A stretch of DNA of 64,000 nucleotides from Cryomorphaceae bacterium BACL29 MAG-121220-bin8 (lineage in GTDB: Bacteria > Bacteroidota > Bacteroidia > Flavobacteriales > Flavobacteriaceae): positions 496,001 through 560,000 of the forward strand of contig CAJIYP010000003.1 of the NCBI GenBank assembly GCA_905181705.1. The letters are read 5' to 3'. The notes below the pieces were generated by a model. It had not been told where the DNA came from. It did not search any database and saw only the letters and a list, made by a program, of their open reading frames with translations. The position numbers and the translations under genes were made by a program. Shown here piece by piece: positions 55,289-63,655 of the stretch; the stretch's first letter is position 1; every line of letters begins with the position of its first letter.

Positions 55289-56521
55289 TCAATCGTCTCT
55301 TAAAGCTTCTATAGGTTTTATACTTGCAGCTCTTTTGGCAGGAAGATATCCTGCAAAAGCTCCAAAACCAATTAATAATATAGTTGCAGCCAAAGCCGTA
55401 TTCAAATCTACATATGGATCAGTAATATAATAATCCTCTTCTAGGGTATTACCAACTAATTTTAGCACGCCTATTCCTGCTAATAATCCAGCATAACCTG
55501 AAATAGAAGTAATAAAAATTGCTTCTTGAAGAATCATCCCTATAATTGAACTAGGGGTTGCCCCAATAGCCTTTCTAATTCCTAATTCTTTAGTTCTTTC
55601 TTTTACCACAAAAACCATTATGTTGGAAATTCCTATTATACCTGCCAATAAAGTACCTATACCAACAAATAAAATAATGGAGGAAAGTGCACTTTTAAAT
55701 TGGTCGTTTTCTCTTAAATTAGATGCTGCGCTTCTAATAAATATTCCTCTTGGATCTGTTGGATCAATGAATTTCTTTTGTTTTAAATATTTTTTTAATT
55801 GATTTTCAAAAGCAACTGCTCCAGCATAACCCAGTTCTGGCTTGTATGAAATGATAATTTGACCCAATTTGTCTGTATTTTTTTGAATAAGTTGAAGAGT
55901 AGTATAAGGTGTATATACTATTCTCTCCTCATTGTCTCCACCATCATCTTGAAAAACTCCTACAACTTTCCAAGATCTTCCTCCACCAGAAACAAACTTA
56001 CCAATAGCATCTTCCCCTTTAAATAAATCCAATTCTACTAACCTTCCTATTACTACATTTCTCTCTTTATTTTCAACATCCAGACCATTAATATATCTTC
56101 CTTTCATCATTATGGTCATTTCATTTTTTTGATGGGAAGGTGCGACTCCTCTAATAGAATAATTATTTGATTCTAATTTGTATCCAACGTTACCGCTTTC
56201 TGTCATTCTAGGGGTTATACCATCAATATAAAATGCAAACCTAGAAGTAATATCCTTTAAATCTTTATTATCAAATTCTATTCTGCGATTAGCTTTATAA
56301 CCCATGTAAGCTTTGGAAGTTCTTCCAGATCTTACCCACATGGTATTTAAAGCGTCGTCCTTAAAAAATTTATCAAAAGTATTGTCTAATCCATTTCCAA
56401 AACCAAAGAGAACCACAAATATTAGAATACCCAAAGCCACAGTAAAACCTGAAAGAAAAGTTCTGAGCTTATTCTTTTTAATTGAATCAAATATTTCTAG
56501 CCAGCGGTCTCTACTAAACAT
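55289..56521 (-). CDS. MacB-type ABC transporter permease (first)
   Basis: Permease of 410 residues with the same layout as its neighbour: one TM helix near 20-40, MacB_PCD domain, and three TM helices at the end with VVKERTKELGIRKAIGATP. The pair probably forms a heterodimer. The ATG shares its A with the stop of the ATPase gene (TAATG), so translation is coupled. Confidence 0.93.
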   Translation of the reverse strand: MFSRDRWLEIFDSIKKNKLRTFLSGFTVALGILIFVVLFGFGNGLDNTFDKFFKDDALNTMWVRSGRTSKAYMGYKANRRIEFDNKDLKDITSRFAFYIDGITPRMTESGNVGYKLESNNYSIRGVAPSHQKNEMTIMMKGRYINGLDVENKERNVVIGRLVELDLFKGEDAIGKFVSGGGRSWKVVGVFQDDGGDNEERIVYTPYTTLQLIQKNTDKLGQIIISYKPELGYAGAVAFENQLKKYLKQKKFIDPTDPRGIFIRSAASNLRENDQFKSALSSIILFVGIGTLLAGIIGISNIMVFVVKERTKELGIRKAIGATPSSIIGMILQEAIFITSISGYAGLLAGIGVLKLVGNTLEEDYYITDPYVDLNTALAATILLIGFGAFAGYLPAKRAASIKPIEALRDD

Positions 56522-57213
56522 TAAATAGCTTTTATCATTTTATTTTTTTTGTCTTCCATTATTACTCCGTCCTTTAGCCTTACAATTCTAGAACACATTT
56601 TAGCAATATCCTCCTCGTGGGTAACAATTAAAATTGTTTTACCATTCTTATTTATATCTTGAATTAGAGCCATTACTTCCTTAGAAGTTTTAGAATCTAA
56701 AGCTCCAGTCGGTTCATCAGCAAGAAGAACCTTAGGTTTAGAAACAAGAGCTCTAGCAATAGCTACTCTTTGTTTCTGACCTCCTGATAATTCACTTGGT
56801 AAATGAGTTGCCCATTCCTTTAGACCTACTTGATCCAAATACCTTAAAGCCTCCTCCTCTCTTTCTTTTCTTTTTACACCTTGATAATAAAGAGGCAGGG
56901 TTACATTTTCTAATGCAGTTTTATAATTAATCAAATTAAAAGATTGAAAAACAAATCCTAAAAATTTATTTCTATAATTAGCTGCTTTGGTTTCGTCTAA
57001 ATTCTTAATAGGAACTCCATCTAAATCATAAGATCCTTCATCCAAAAGATCTAACATTCCTAAAATATTTAATAAAGTAGATTTTCCAGAGCCTGAGGAT
57101 CCCATTATTGCTACCAATTCTCCTTCTTCTACATTAAAATTAATACCTTTTAAAACATGTAGAGAATTAGATCCCATTTTATAGGACTTATGTAAATCTT
57201 TTATTTTAATCAT
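56521..57213 (-). CDS. MacB/LolD-type ABC transporter ATPase
   Basis: ATPase of 230 residues of the lipoprotein/macrolide export type. Walker A GSSGSGKSTLLN near 37-48, the Q loop in FQSFNLI, signature LSGGQKQRVAIARALV near 140, Walker B VLLADEPTGALD and the His switch in VTHEED. It drives the two permeases encoded immediately downstream. A 57-base gap separates it from the wHTH regulator gene upstream. Confidence 0.95.
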   Translation of the reverse strand: MIKIKDLHKSYKMGSNSLHVLKGINFNVEEGELVAIMGSSGSGKSTLLNILGMLDLLDEGSYDLDGVPIKNLDETKAANYRNKFLGFVFQSFNLINYKTALENVTLPLYYQGVKRKEREEEALRYLDQVGLKEWATHLPSELSGGQKQRVAIARALVSKPKVLLADEPTGALDSKTSKEVMALIQDINKNGKTILIVTHEEDIAKMCSRIVRLKDGVIMEDKKNKMIKAI

Positions 57214-57270
57214 AACCTATTAACTATTATATTATTCATATCAACAATAATGCCCAAAACTAACATTTAT

Positions 57271-57555
57271 TTATTCGTTTTTATAAGATTGTAATTGTTT
57301 AAAAAAATCTTCAAAAGAGGTTCTTCCTTTTTTTGTTATCGAATAGTCAGTTGTTGGATAACTTTTTTGAAAATATTTTTCAATCTTAATTAGGTCAGCC
57401 TCATTTAATTTCTTCAACTGGATACTTAAATTACCTTTAGTTGACTCTGTCACATCTAGTAATGCTTTAAAATTACAAGTCTCGACAGTCATTAAAAATG
57501 ATACTGTTTTAAGCCTTATTGGGTTAAATAATAATTTTTCTATTTCCTTATTCAT
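57271..57555 (-). CDS. Winged-helix transcriptional regulator
   Basis: DNA-binding protein of 94 residues from the ATG at 57555 (a longer frame adds 8 unlikely residues). A winged HTH fold is indicated by NPIRLKTVSFLM, then LLDVTESTKGNLSIQLKKL (recognition helix) and the wing FQKSYPTTDYSITKKGRTSFEDF. It is of the PF13601/ArsR-like type. It overlaps the upstream membrane-protein gene by 8 bases, and the MacB-type pump follows. It probably controls this pump, with the membrane protein as partner; this is inference from gene order. Confidence 0.85.
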   Translation of the reverse strand: MNKEIEKLLFNPIRLKTVSFLMTVETCNFKALLDVTESTKGNLSIQLKKLNEADLIKIEKYFQKSYPTTDYSITKKGRTSFEDFFKQLQSYKNE

Positions 57556-58117
57556 TCTTGTTTTGAAAATAAAGAGCAAGACCTGGTATTAACATCCCAA
57601 AAGTAATTCCAATAACATTAACTAAAAGAAGATGGATTTCTGGGCTGTAATAGTTGTAAAGGGTGAAAATTAATAATCCAACACCTCCTAATGTAACTTG
57701 CTTGAATTTTATTATGGAACCAGACATGATTAAAACTAGTGCCAAAAGAAATAAAACATCTTGAACTGGATTAATTCTAGAATAAACAGAAATACCAACT
57801 ATGGAAATCCAAGCAATTCCAAATACTCCCCAAATAATTCTGATGACTCTTGAAAGTTGTGTCTCATATCCAATTTTATTTCCTGAATTTATATTGTAAT
57901 AAGTAGTGTAAATCATGCCGAGTAAAGGGATTGAAACCCAATAAATTGTTGATGAATAGTAACTGAACTGAACTATGGAAGGAAAAAAATAATGAAATAA
58001 ACTCATGAAATTTATTAAAACTCCCCAGAAAACAAGGTTGAATCCAAGAGGTTTTAAATTATTTTTTGTTTGCCTAATAGCATCGTTAATAATGCTTAGT
58101 TGTTCTTCTTTAGTCAT
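57548..58117 (-). CDS. Membrane protein of unknown function, partner of the winged-helix regulator
   Basis: Integral membrane protein of 189 residues with about five or six helices (near 24-44, 55-75, 95-115, 118-136, 140-156 and 160-180). The N-terminal 25 residues (EEQLSIINDAIRQTKNNLKP) form an amphipathic, cytoplasmic helix, a pattern found in proteins paired with short winged-helix regulators in Bacteroidota. No catalytic motif. Likely a sensor or anti-regulator of the pump operon; function not established. Confidence 0.7.
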   Translation of the reverse strand: MTKEEQLSIINDAIRQTKNNLKPLGFNLVFWGVLINFMSLFHYFFPSIVQFSYYSSTIYWVSIPLLGMIYTTYYNINSGNKIGYETQLSRVIRIIWGVFGIAWISIVGISVYSRINPVQDVLFLLALVLIMSGSIIKFKQVTLGGVGLLIFTLYNYYSPEIHLLLVNVIGITFGMLIPGLALYFQNKNE

Positions 58118-58173
58118 AAAATTTGTTAAATATTACATAAATATAAACTAGTTTATTTTATAAACCTAAATAA

Positions 58174-59619
58174 TTAAAACTCTTCCCAGAAATTAGTTGT
58201 GAACTCGTCTAAATATTCTGGTAAAATTTCATTTTTTTCTTCTATTTTATCAAAATATTTAATGTCAATATTTTTAGATTCAAAGATTTGTAGTTGTATT
58301 TTTCTTATTGAATTAACTACTAAATCTAACTTAAATGAAATTTGATTTTGCTTATTCCTTCCTTTCACAAACTTGTTTTTTTCAACAATCTTTAGAGGTC
58401 TATCAATCCCAAATTTTCTTCCATTAGATACTTGAAAATAACTCAAAGAATATTTTTCTTTATTTAATTTTGAAAAAATCATTTGACCCTCATTTAAATA
58501 AGTATTAGCAGAAACGCCCAGAAGCTTGAATTTAAATAGAGATTTTACATTTTCAAAATCAATTCTTACAACTGCAAAATCATCTGAATTAATATAGAGA
58601 GTTCCCTTAAAATCTTTAGATCCTTTTGGTTCGCAAGAAATAATATATACCAACTGAGTTCCTAAATAAGTTAGCTCTGGTTCACTGAATCTATACCTGT
58701 TTGAGTTTAAAATAAAATCTAATTTGGTTCCTTTATTAAAAAAAAGATTAGAATAAAGGCTCGCTATTCCTCTTTTTTGAAATACAGCGAAGTTTTGCTT
58801 TCTTTTAAGCTCCGCATCTTTAGCTTTTTTCAAAACTTCCTGGTTAGTGCTATCTATATCCCAAAGACCATTAAAGTTTAAATCTCCAGAAAATGGCAAT
58901 AGACCGGACCTGATTTTAAAATACGAACTAGATTTAAGGTTTTCTTTTAAAGCCTTTTCTAGTTTTGAATTCAATGAATTTAAAATTTCTTCGTCTTTTT
59001 TATAGGTTTCCCTTGACTTAATTAAATTTATTTTCTGATTGTTTTCCTGAAAATTCCCATAGTAATAGCATAAAGTTTCAGTAGCATTTTTATTTTCTTT
59101 TGGAATGTTAATAAGCAAACTGTCCATTAAAGAGGAATTAACTTCTTTAATAGAGGATTTAAACTTATTTATTTCAAACTTATCAATGTTACTTTTATAC
59201 TCTCTCCTATAAAATATTCTTTTTTCAGTTATTTCAGTTTGATAGTTTTGTGAGATTCCTGACTTAACTTTTTCTATAATTTCTTTGGAGCTTAATTTTC
59301 TATTGGTCAATATTACATTGCTTAATTGTATCGGCTTGGGACTTAAAAAAACTATGCTATCGTTGAACTGGTTTAAAGAAAAAGAAACTTTATCGTAACC
59401 CATAGAGGAAATAAAAAGAGAATCTTCATTTTTTAATTCTTTCTTTATTAATTCGAAATCTCCATTTTCATCGGATATAATTCCACTACTATTTGAAAAA
59501 TAAACGGTCGCAAATGGTATTGGAGATAAAGTTATAGAGTCTAAAACCTTAACTATAGTAGATTGTGCATTAATATTACAAGTAAATAATAATAAAAATA
59601 GATAGGTTGTTTTTTTCAT
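58174..59619 (-). CDS. Exported protein with carboxypeptidase-like regulatory domain
   Basis: Protein of 481 residues; start 59619 yields a Sec signal (MKKTTYLFLLLFTCNINA). Residues 20-105 form a CarboxypepD_reg-like beta sandwich (VLDSITLSPIPFATVYFSNSSG and DENGDFEL), which usually heads TonB-dependent receptors, but there is no plug or barrel here. The remaining part is charged, with no known domain, similar to a group of Bacteroidota envelope proteins of unknown role. It may sit at the inner face of the outer membrane. It follows the PspC region on the same strand. Confidence 0.72.
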   Translation of the reverse strand: MKKTTYLFLLLFTCNINAQSTIVKVLDSITLSPIPFATVYFSNSSGIISDENGDFELIKKELKNEDSLFISSMGYDKVSFSLNQFNDSIVFLSPKPIQLSNVILTNRKLSSKEIIEKVKSGISQNYQTEITEKRIFYRREYKSNIDKFEINKFKSSIKEVNSSLMDSLLINIPKENKNATETLCYYYGNFQENNQKINLIKSRETYKKDEEILNSLNSKLEKALKENLKSSSYFKIRSGLLPFSGDLNFNGLWDIDSTNQEVLKKAKDAELKRKQNFAVFQKRGIASLYSNLFFNKGTKLDFILNSNRYRFSEPELTYLGTQLVYIISCEPKGSKDFKGTLYINSDDFAVVRIDFENVKSLFKFKLLGVSANTYLNEGQMIFSKLNKEKYSLSYFQVSNGRKFGIDRPLKIVEKNKFVKGRNKQNQISFKLDLVVNSIRKIQLQIFESKNIDIKYFDKIEEKNEILPEYLDEFTTNFWEEF

Positions 59620-59623
59620 GTTA

Positions 59624-59836
59624 TCAATAAAAAAGCTGGTATTTATACTCAAAATTATTCAGAATTAAATTTTTAAATATATCATTTTCCTGAAAATCTA
59701 TAATTATAGCAGGGAGAGATAATATATTAACTATTAATAGAACAACCCAAATTGCAAATATGACAATAAAAACATAACGATTAATAACACTTTTTTTAAA
59801 AACTATTTTAGTCGTTAAAACAATTAACATAAACAC
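59624..59836 (-). CDS. Small membrane protein, uncertain start
   Basis: Open frame of at least 70 residues with two hydrophobic segments. The same frame stays open upstream for another 30 or so codons (EIIPFYFTVNLCLSLLIFVF), adding a further membrane segment, but without an ATG; a GTG at 59842 is possible. The product would have a third helix if it starts earlier. I do not recognise a family. Low conservation evidence, so it could be a fortuitous frame; gene order in the PspC operon favours coding. Confidence 0.4.
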   Translation of the reverse strand: MFMLIVLTTKIVFKKSVINRYVFIVIFAIWVVLLIVNILSLPAIIIDFQENDIFKNLILNNFEYKYQLFY

Positions 59837-59901
59837 AAATATTAGAAGACTAAGACATAAGTTAACTGTAAAATAAAAGGGAATTATTTCTAAAATTTCA
59901 T

Positions 59902-60864
59902 TTAAAAAAGCATTACTATAAGTTTAAATTGAATAAGAATTATAGTAATTGTTACACTGATTAATAACAAAGAAAATAAGGAGGCAGTAAAAAATAATAT
60001 TAATTTTAAAAATTTTAGTAAAATACAAATTGTCTTTTCAAGAATAGGGGCTATTAATCTAAAAGGAAATAGAAGAGTTTTTGTTAAACTGCTTTCTTTA
60101 TCATTTACTGTTCCCGTTTTTTTTTTAATAAAATCTTCCAGATTTGATAAATTTACATTGAACCCTGACATATTCATTTTTTGTCCAATGGTTTTGGCCT
60201 CTTTGGTGAAAAACCATAGTAATAGATAAAACAACAATCCAGCACCGCCAAAAAACAAACTAACCACAAAAACAACTCGAATTATATTGACATCAATCTT
60301 AAGATAATTTGAAAGACCTTTAGATACTCCACCAAATACTCCATTTTCTTTGTCTCTAAAAAGTATTTTTCTCAAATTAGGATCAAAATCTTTTGATGGA
60401 ATTCCTATCCATAAAATAATATATACTATTAAATTAAGAGGAACTGCTATAAAAAATAAAATCCTAACAATTATCGGGTCAATTTTAAAATATTCTGCTA
60501 TTCCTGAACAGACTCCAGCAATAATTCTATTACTTGAATCTCTGTATAGTTTATTGCTTTTTATCTCTTCTTTAGGGCTATCTTCTTCGGAATCATTGTA
60601 GATCTCTTTAAAATCATCTAAAGAACCCATAATTTCAATAACCCCTTTGACATCATCTAAATTGATACACTGTTTACTAGATGAAATTTTTGATGAAAAA
60701 TTTTCAGCAATTCTAAGCTCAAAATCTTTGATAATTTCAGAATCATTATCAATTGTAGCAAAATAAGTTTTAATTGAATTTAAATACTTATTTAAAACCT
60801 CATAAGCACACTCTTCGATATTAAAAATTGAGTGACCAATGTTTATTGTAAGTGTTTTTTTCAT
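59902..60864 (-). CDS. PspC domain protein with two PspC domains
   Basis: Membrane protein of 320 residues. The N-terminal 90 residues are soluble and resemble a permuted regulator of the PadR-linked type (ECAYEVLNKYLNSIKTYF). Two PspC domains follow: GVCSGIAEYFKIDPIIVRIL near 115 and GVSKGLSNYLKIDVNIIRVV near 175, each with its own hydrophobic pair, and two more TM segments at the end. PspC proteins sense membrane stress in other bacteria. It is downstream of padR with a tiny reading frame in between. Confidence 0.88.
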   Translation of the reverse strand: MKKTLTINIGHSIFNIEECAYEVLNKYLNSIKTYFATIDNDSEIIKDFELRIAENFSSKISSSKQCINLDDVKGVIEIMGSLDDFKEIYNDSEEDSPKEEIKSNKLYRDSSNRIIAGVCSGIAEYFKIDPIIVRILFFIAVPLNLIVYIILWIGIPSKDFDPNLRKILFRDKENGVFGGVSKGLSNYLKIDVNIIRVVFVVSLFFGGAGLLFYLLLWFFTKEAKTIGQKMNMSGFNVNLSNLEDFIKKKTGTVNDKESSLTKTLLFPFRLIAPILEKTICILLKFLKLILFFTASLFSLLLISVTITIILIQFKLIVMLF

Positions 60865-60878
60865 TTGTTTTTATCTAA

Positions 60879-60956
60879 TTAATTCCTAAAATATTTTAAG
60901 ATTCTCTTCAAAAGATTTATCTTAAATTCCAATAATAGCAGAAATAGTTTTTTCAT
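60879..60956 (-). CDS. Candidate 25-residue peptide overlapping the end of padR
   Basis: A short frame starting MKKLFLLLLEFKINLLKR and ending LKYFRN, with its ATG overlapping the padR stop (ATGA), i.e. the layout of coupled translation. It is amphipathic and strongly basic with a leucine-rich start, as expected of a membrane-associated micropeptide. There is nothing else in this 88-base gap. The chance of a 25-codon frame is not small in AT-rich DNA, so the call is tentative. Confidence 0.3.
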   Translation of the reverse strand: MKKLFLLLLEFKINLLKRILKYFRN

Positions 60957-61285
60957 TTTTTAGTTTTTAATAACTTCTTAACTGACGCATCTAACTCATT
61001 CCATGAAACAACCAATTCCTTTATATGTAAAGTTCCCTTGTATGTAATAGAATAATATTTTCTTGGTGGACCCTGATCTGATTCACGCCAAACATGTTGA
61101 ATATATCCAGATTTTTTTAGCCTATTTAACAGCGGATATACGGTACCTTCAACAACTATTATTTTAGAATTTTTCAGTTCTTCAATAATATCAGATGTGT
61201 AGACCTCGTCTCTAGATATTATTTGTAGAATGCAAAATTCTAAAAGGCCTTTTCTTATCTGTATTTTAAAATTTTCGGCGCTCAA
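60953..61285 (-). CDS. PadR family transcriptional regulator
   Basis: Regulator of 110 residues with the PadR winged helix: KGLLEFCILQIIS, SDIIEELKNSKIIVVEGTVYPLLNRLKKSGYI (recognition helix and following wing) and RESDQGPPRKYYSIT. The C-terminal half (LKELVVSWNELDASVKKLL) is the dimer helix. In Flavobacteriia such regulators sit directly before PspC-type genes and repress their own operon. It starts 1 base after the small lipoprotein stop; possible operator repeats lie at 61547-61573. Confidence 0.92.
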   Translation of the reverse strand: MSAENFKIQIRKGLLEFCILQIISRDEVYTSDIIEELKNSKIIVVEGTVYPLLNRLKKSGYIQHVWRESDQGPPRKYYSITYKGTLHIKELVVSWNELDASVKKLLKTKK

Positions 61286-61286
61286 G

Positions 61287-61529
61287 CTATAGATTGTCTA
61301 ATTCGTTCTTTTCAATAGTTATAATAATAATTTCTTTTTTTTCTTTTTCACCTTCTTTTTCTTCTTCCTTTTCCTCAAAAGAAACCACCCACTCCCCTTT
61401 AAGACCATCTATATTCTCACCATCAATAGTCAAGTTAATGTCATTTTTTACTGTGACGTTTGGTTCGACATCGAATCTACAAGAATTAAAAAAAAAAGTC
61501 ATCAACAAAATCAGTAATATTTTTTTCAT
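61287..61529 (-). CDS. Small lipoprotein with charged tail
   Basis: Putative lipoprotein of 80 residues: MKKILLILLMTFFFNSC gives a lipobox, then a short strand-rich part (VEPNVTVKNDINLTIDGENI) and a Glu/Lys tract (FEEKEEEKEGEKEKKE) near the end. First gene of the padR-PspC operon, 1 base before padR. No known family. Its position suggests that it is under the same stress control. Confidence 0.65.
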   Translation of the reverse strand: MKKILLILLMTFFFNSCRFDVEPNVTVKNDINLTIDGENIDGLKGEWVVSFEEKEEEKEGEKEKKEIIIITIEKNELDNL

Positions 61530-61546
61530 AGAGTTAATTATTTATT

Positions 61547-61573
61547 ATACATAGTACTTTGTAATACATAGTA
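61547..61573 (-). repeat. Two direct repeats of ATACATAGTA upstream of the PadR operon
   Basis: The plus strand shows ATACATAGTA at 61547-61556 and again at 61564-61573 (17-base period, 7 bases between). They lie 18-44 bases before the lipoprotein ATG, where an operator for the autoregulated padR operon would be expected. Their arrangement as direct rather than inverted repeats is not the classical PadR layout. Confidence 0.45.
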
Positions 61574-61604
61574 GTAAAGATAAAAAAAAATTCACTAATA
61601 GCAA

Positions 61605-61787
61605 CTACTTCTTAAAAAATCTGAAATACAAGAATGCAAGGGTTAAAAATCCTAACACATAAGGGATAATCATTAAATACACAATGCCGTCATTTAAACT
61701 TTCCGCGGCTTTTTGATCTGCCCCAGATTCTAAAACCGCCCTACACATCGCGCATTGATAATTATATGTAAACAGTAAAATACTCAT
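61605..61787 (-). CDS. Small CxxC membrane protein of the cytochrome oxidase assembly operon
   Basis: Protein of 60 residues from the ATG at 61787, which shares its A with the stop of the DUF420 gene (TAATG). It has a CAMC pair at residues 12-15 followed by a short acidic-polar stretch and one TM helix with a basic end (about 34-60). The two cysteines could bind copper or haem or undergo redox. Homologues are typical neighbours of SCO1/DUF420 genes in Bacteroidota. No function established. Confidence 0.7.
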   Translation of the reverse strand: MSILLFTYNYQCAMCRAVLESGADQKAAESLNDGIVYLMIIPYVLGFLTLAFLYFRFFKK

Positions 61788-62311
61788 TAGTAATATGGGG
61801 ATATCATTAAATAAACTACCACGCCAGTTACAGCTACATAAAGCCAAATTGGGAAAGTGATTTTAGATATTTTCTTGTGCTGGTCAAATTGAACCTGAAT
61901 AGCCTTAACGTAGCTAGTAAGAACTAAAGGAATTAAGATTATAGACAAAATTATGTGTGTTATTAATATAAAATAATACACATAGGCTATTGCTCCTTCT
62001 CCTCCAAAAGGTGTTGGGTCAGAAGTCATATGGTATGCAATATACATAACCAAAAAAACCAAAGACATTGCAATACATGTTTTCATGATTCTTTCATGTA
62101 AAACTCTTTTTCCGGCCTTGATTGCTCTAAGGGCTAATACTAATAAGACAGCTGTAAAACCATTGATAGTTGCATATATTGGAGGTAGAAATGTAAGAGG
62201 AGTGGCATCAGGAATTTTGACAGTAAATAAAATAGCAACAACGACAGGAATAACTATAGAAACTACTACAATTAAGATATTATATATTTTTGATTTACTA
62301 TTCTCCATCAT
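61787..62311 (-). CDS. DUF420 family membrane protein
   Basis: Membrane protein of 174 residues (second Met possible) with five helices. The family motif HERIMKTCIAMSLVFLVMYIAYH and the later conserved THIILSIILIPLVLTSYVKAIQVQFDQHKKI carry histidines within or near helices, a layout like cytochrome oxidase assembly proteins of the CtaG/COX15 neighbourhood. Its start overlaps the SCO1 stop by 14 bases. The role is unknown but its steady place next to SCO1 suggests oxidase maturation. Confidence 0.88.
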   Translation of the reverse strand: MMENSKSKIYNILIVVVSIVIPVVVAILFTVKIPDATPLTFLPPIYATINGFTAVLLVLALRAIKAGKRVLHERIMKTCIAMSLVFLVMYIAYHMTSDPTPFGGEGAIAYVYYFILITHIILSIILIPLVLTSYVKAIQVQFDQHKKISKITFPIWLYVAVTGVVVYLMISPYY

Positions 62312-62999
62312 TTAACAACTTTAATATATCTTCTTTTAACATGTCAACCCCTTGTTTTTCAGAATTTTCATCTTCAATTCCCAAATAATAAACTATCGGA
62401 GAGCCCATAGAGTTGGTTCTTGAGCGAATATAGCCGTTCTGGTCTATTAAAGCAAAAAAGCCTTGGTGTTCAAACCCACCCGCAACATCTGGATTAATGG
62501 ATGAAAAAATATTAAATCCAGAATTGGAAAGATCATAAATATCAGTAACATCTCCAGTTAAAAAGTGCCAATTTTTGGATTTAACTTCAAGTAATTCTGA
62601 ATACTCTTTTAAAACTTTCGGAGTATCATGATCCGGATCAATAGTAAAAGAAGCGATTCCAAAATCATCTCTGTCCCCAAACTCATTGTCAAGTATTTTC
62701 ATGTTTTTATTCATTTCAATACAAATAGAAGGACAGGATGTAAAGAAAAATTCAGCAATAAAAACCTTGCCTAAAAAATCTTCATTACCAATAAAGAGAT
62801 TGTCTTGGTTTAAAAAAACAAAGTCTGATACTTTCTTTTTTTCACCATTTAATTTTACAAAGCTTAATTCTTTTGAATTATCTAATCGAGTGTCATACTT
62901 AATGTTATTTGCCTCAAATCTTTCCATAATTTTTGGAAAGAACCAGATTCCAAAAATCAATATTATAAATGAAATTCCTATGTAAGAATATTTTTTCAT
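62298..62999 (-). CDS. SCO1/SenC family copper chaperone
   Basis: Thioredoxin-fold protein of 233 residues, anchored by one TM helix at residues 5-22. The copper site is C89 and C93 in FFTSCPSICIEM with His179 in GGFEHQGFF, complete as in SCO1. SCO proteins deliver copper to the CuA site of cytochrome oxidase subunit II or reduce it. The ATG directly follows the stop of the cysteine-free homologue, so the two are translated together. Confidence 0.94.
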   Translation of the reverse strand: MKKYSYIGISFIILIFGIWFFPKIMERFEANNIKYDTRLDNSKELSFVKLNGEKKKVSDFVFLNQDNLFIGNEDFLGKVFIAEFFFTSCPSICIEMNKNMKILDNEFGDRDDFGIASFTIDPDHDTPKVLKEYSELLEVKSKNWHFLTGDVTDIYDLSNSGFNIFSSINPDVAGGFEHQGFFALIDQNGYIRSRTNSMGSPIVYYLGIEDENSEKQGVDMLKEDILKLLNDGE

Positions 63000-63632
63000 T
63001 TAAAGCTGATCTTTATAAATATTATTCTTTTTAAGCGCCATTCTATACTCTGCCAAAATAACTTTTACATCATCCACCATGTTGTTATTTATATCAGCAA
63101 CAAATCTTGAGTCATATCCGAATTTTGCACCATCCTCATCATCTCTTCCTCTCAAATTCCCCTTTCTATCAATTATAAAAACATGAGAAGTTCCTAAATT
63201 AGAATCTAGTTTAATATCTGTTTTCAAACTGTTAAAAACATTCATTAAATTTTCATCGCTCATTGTAATAAACTTCCAATTAGTAAAATCTGTTTGGGTA
63301 AGTCTATTCATTTCCTTAATTAAATTTTCAGTTAAGATTTTTGTACCCTCTGGCTGAATCATTATAAACTGAAAATCTTTGAATTCGTTAAACCTTTTAA
63401 AAATTTCTTGATTTAGATTTCCCGCATCGCCATATTTCTCTTCAATATTATTTCCAAAAAAACCAAGAACTGTTATTTTGTCTTTTAGACTCTCGTTGGA
63501 AATGTCAGAGATGTCCTTAACATTTTTCGTTAGCACTGGAAGTTTGGCAAAATGATTTATACCAGAAGCAAAAAAAAGATAAACTACTAGAGGCAAAACA
63601 AACAGCGTAGTAAGAACAACGTACTTTTTCAT
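63000..63632 (-). CDS. SCO-like/thioredoxin-fold protein without cysteines
   Basis: Membrane-anchored periplasmic protein of 210 residues: one TM helix at about 4-23, then a thioredoxin-like core (KITVLGFFGNNIEEKYGDAGNL, FQFIMIQPEG, WKFITMSDENLMNVFNSL, SHVFIIDRKGNLRGRDDED). The order of parts follows SCO1, and it stands directly before SCO1, but the copper-binding cysteines are absent. It is likely a non-catalytic partner in oxidase assembly; this is inference. Family seen mainly next to SCO1 in Bacteroidota. Confidence 0.72.
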   Translation of the reverse strand: MKKYVVLTTLFVLPLVVYLFFASGINHFAKLPVLTKNVKDISDISNESLKDKITVLGFFGNNIEEKYGDAGNLNQEIFKRFNEFKDFQFIMIQPEGTKILTENLIKEMNRLTQTDFTNWKFITMSDENLMNVFNSLKTDIKLDSNLGTSHVFIIDRKGNLRGRDDEDGAKFGYDSRFVADINNNMVDDVKVILAEYRMALKKNNIYKDQL

Positions 63633-63655
63633 AAAAGAAAATTATTTAGTTTGGA

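Noticed and set aside
61294-61554. Serine/phenylalanine-rich frame antisense to the small lipoprotein
   Set aside because: Low-complexity mirror of the Glu/Lys tract; the minus-strand lipoprotein has signal and operon position.
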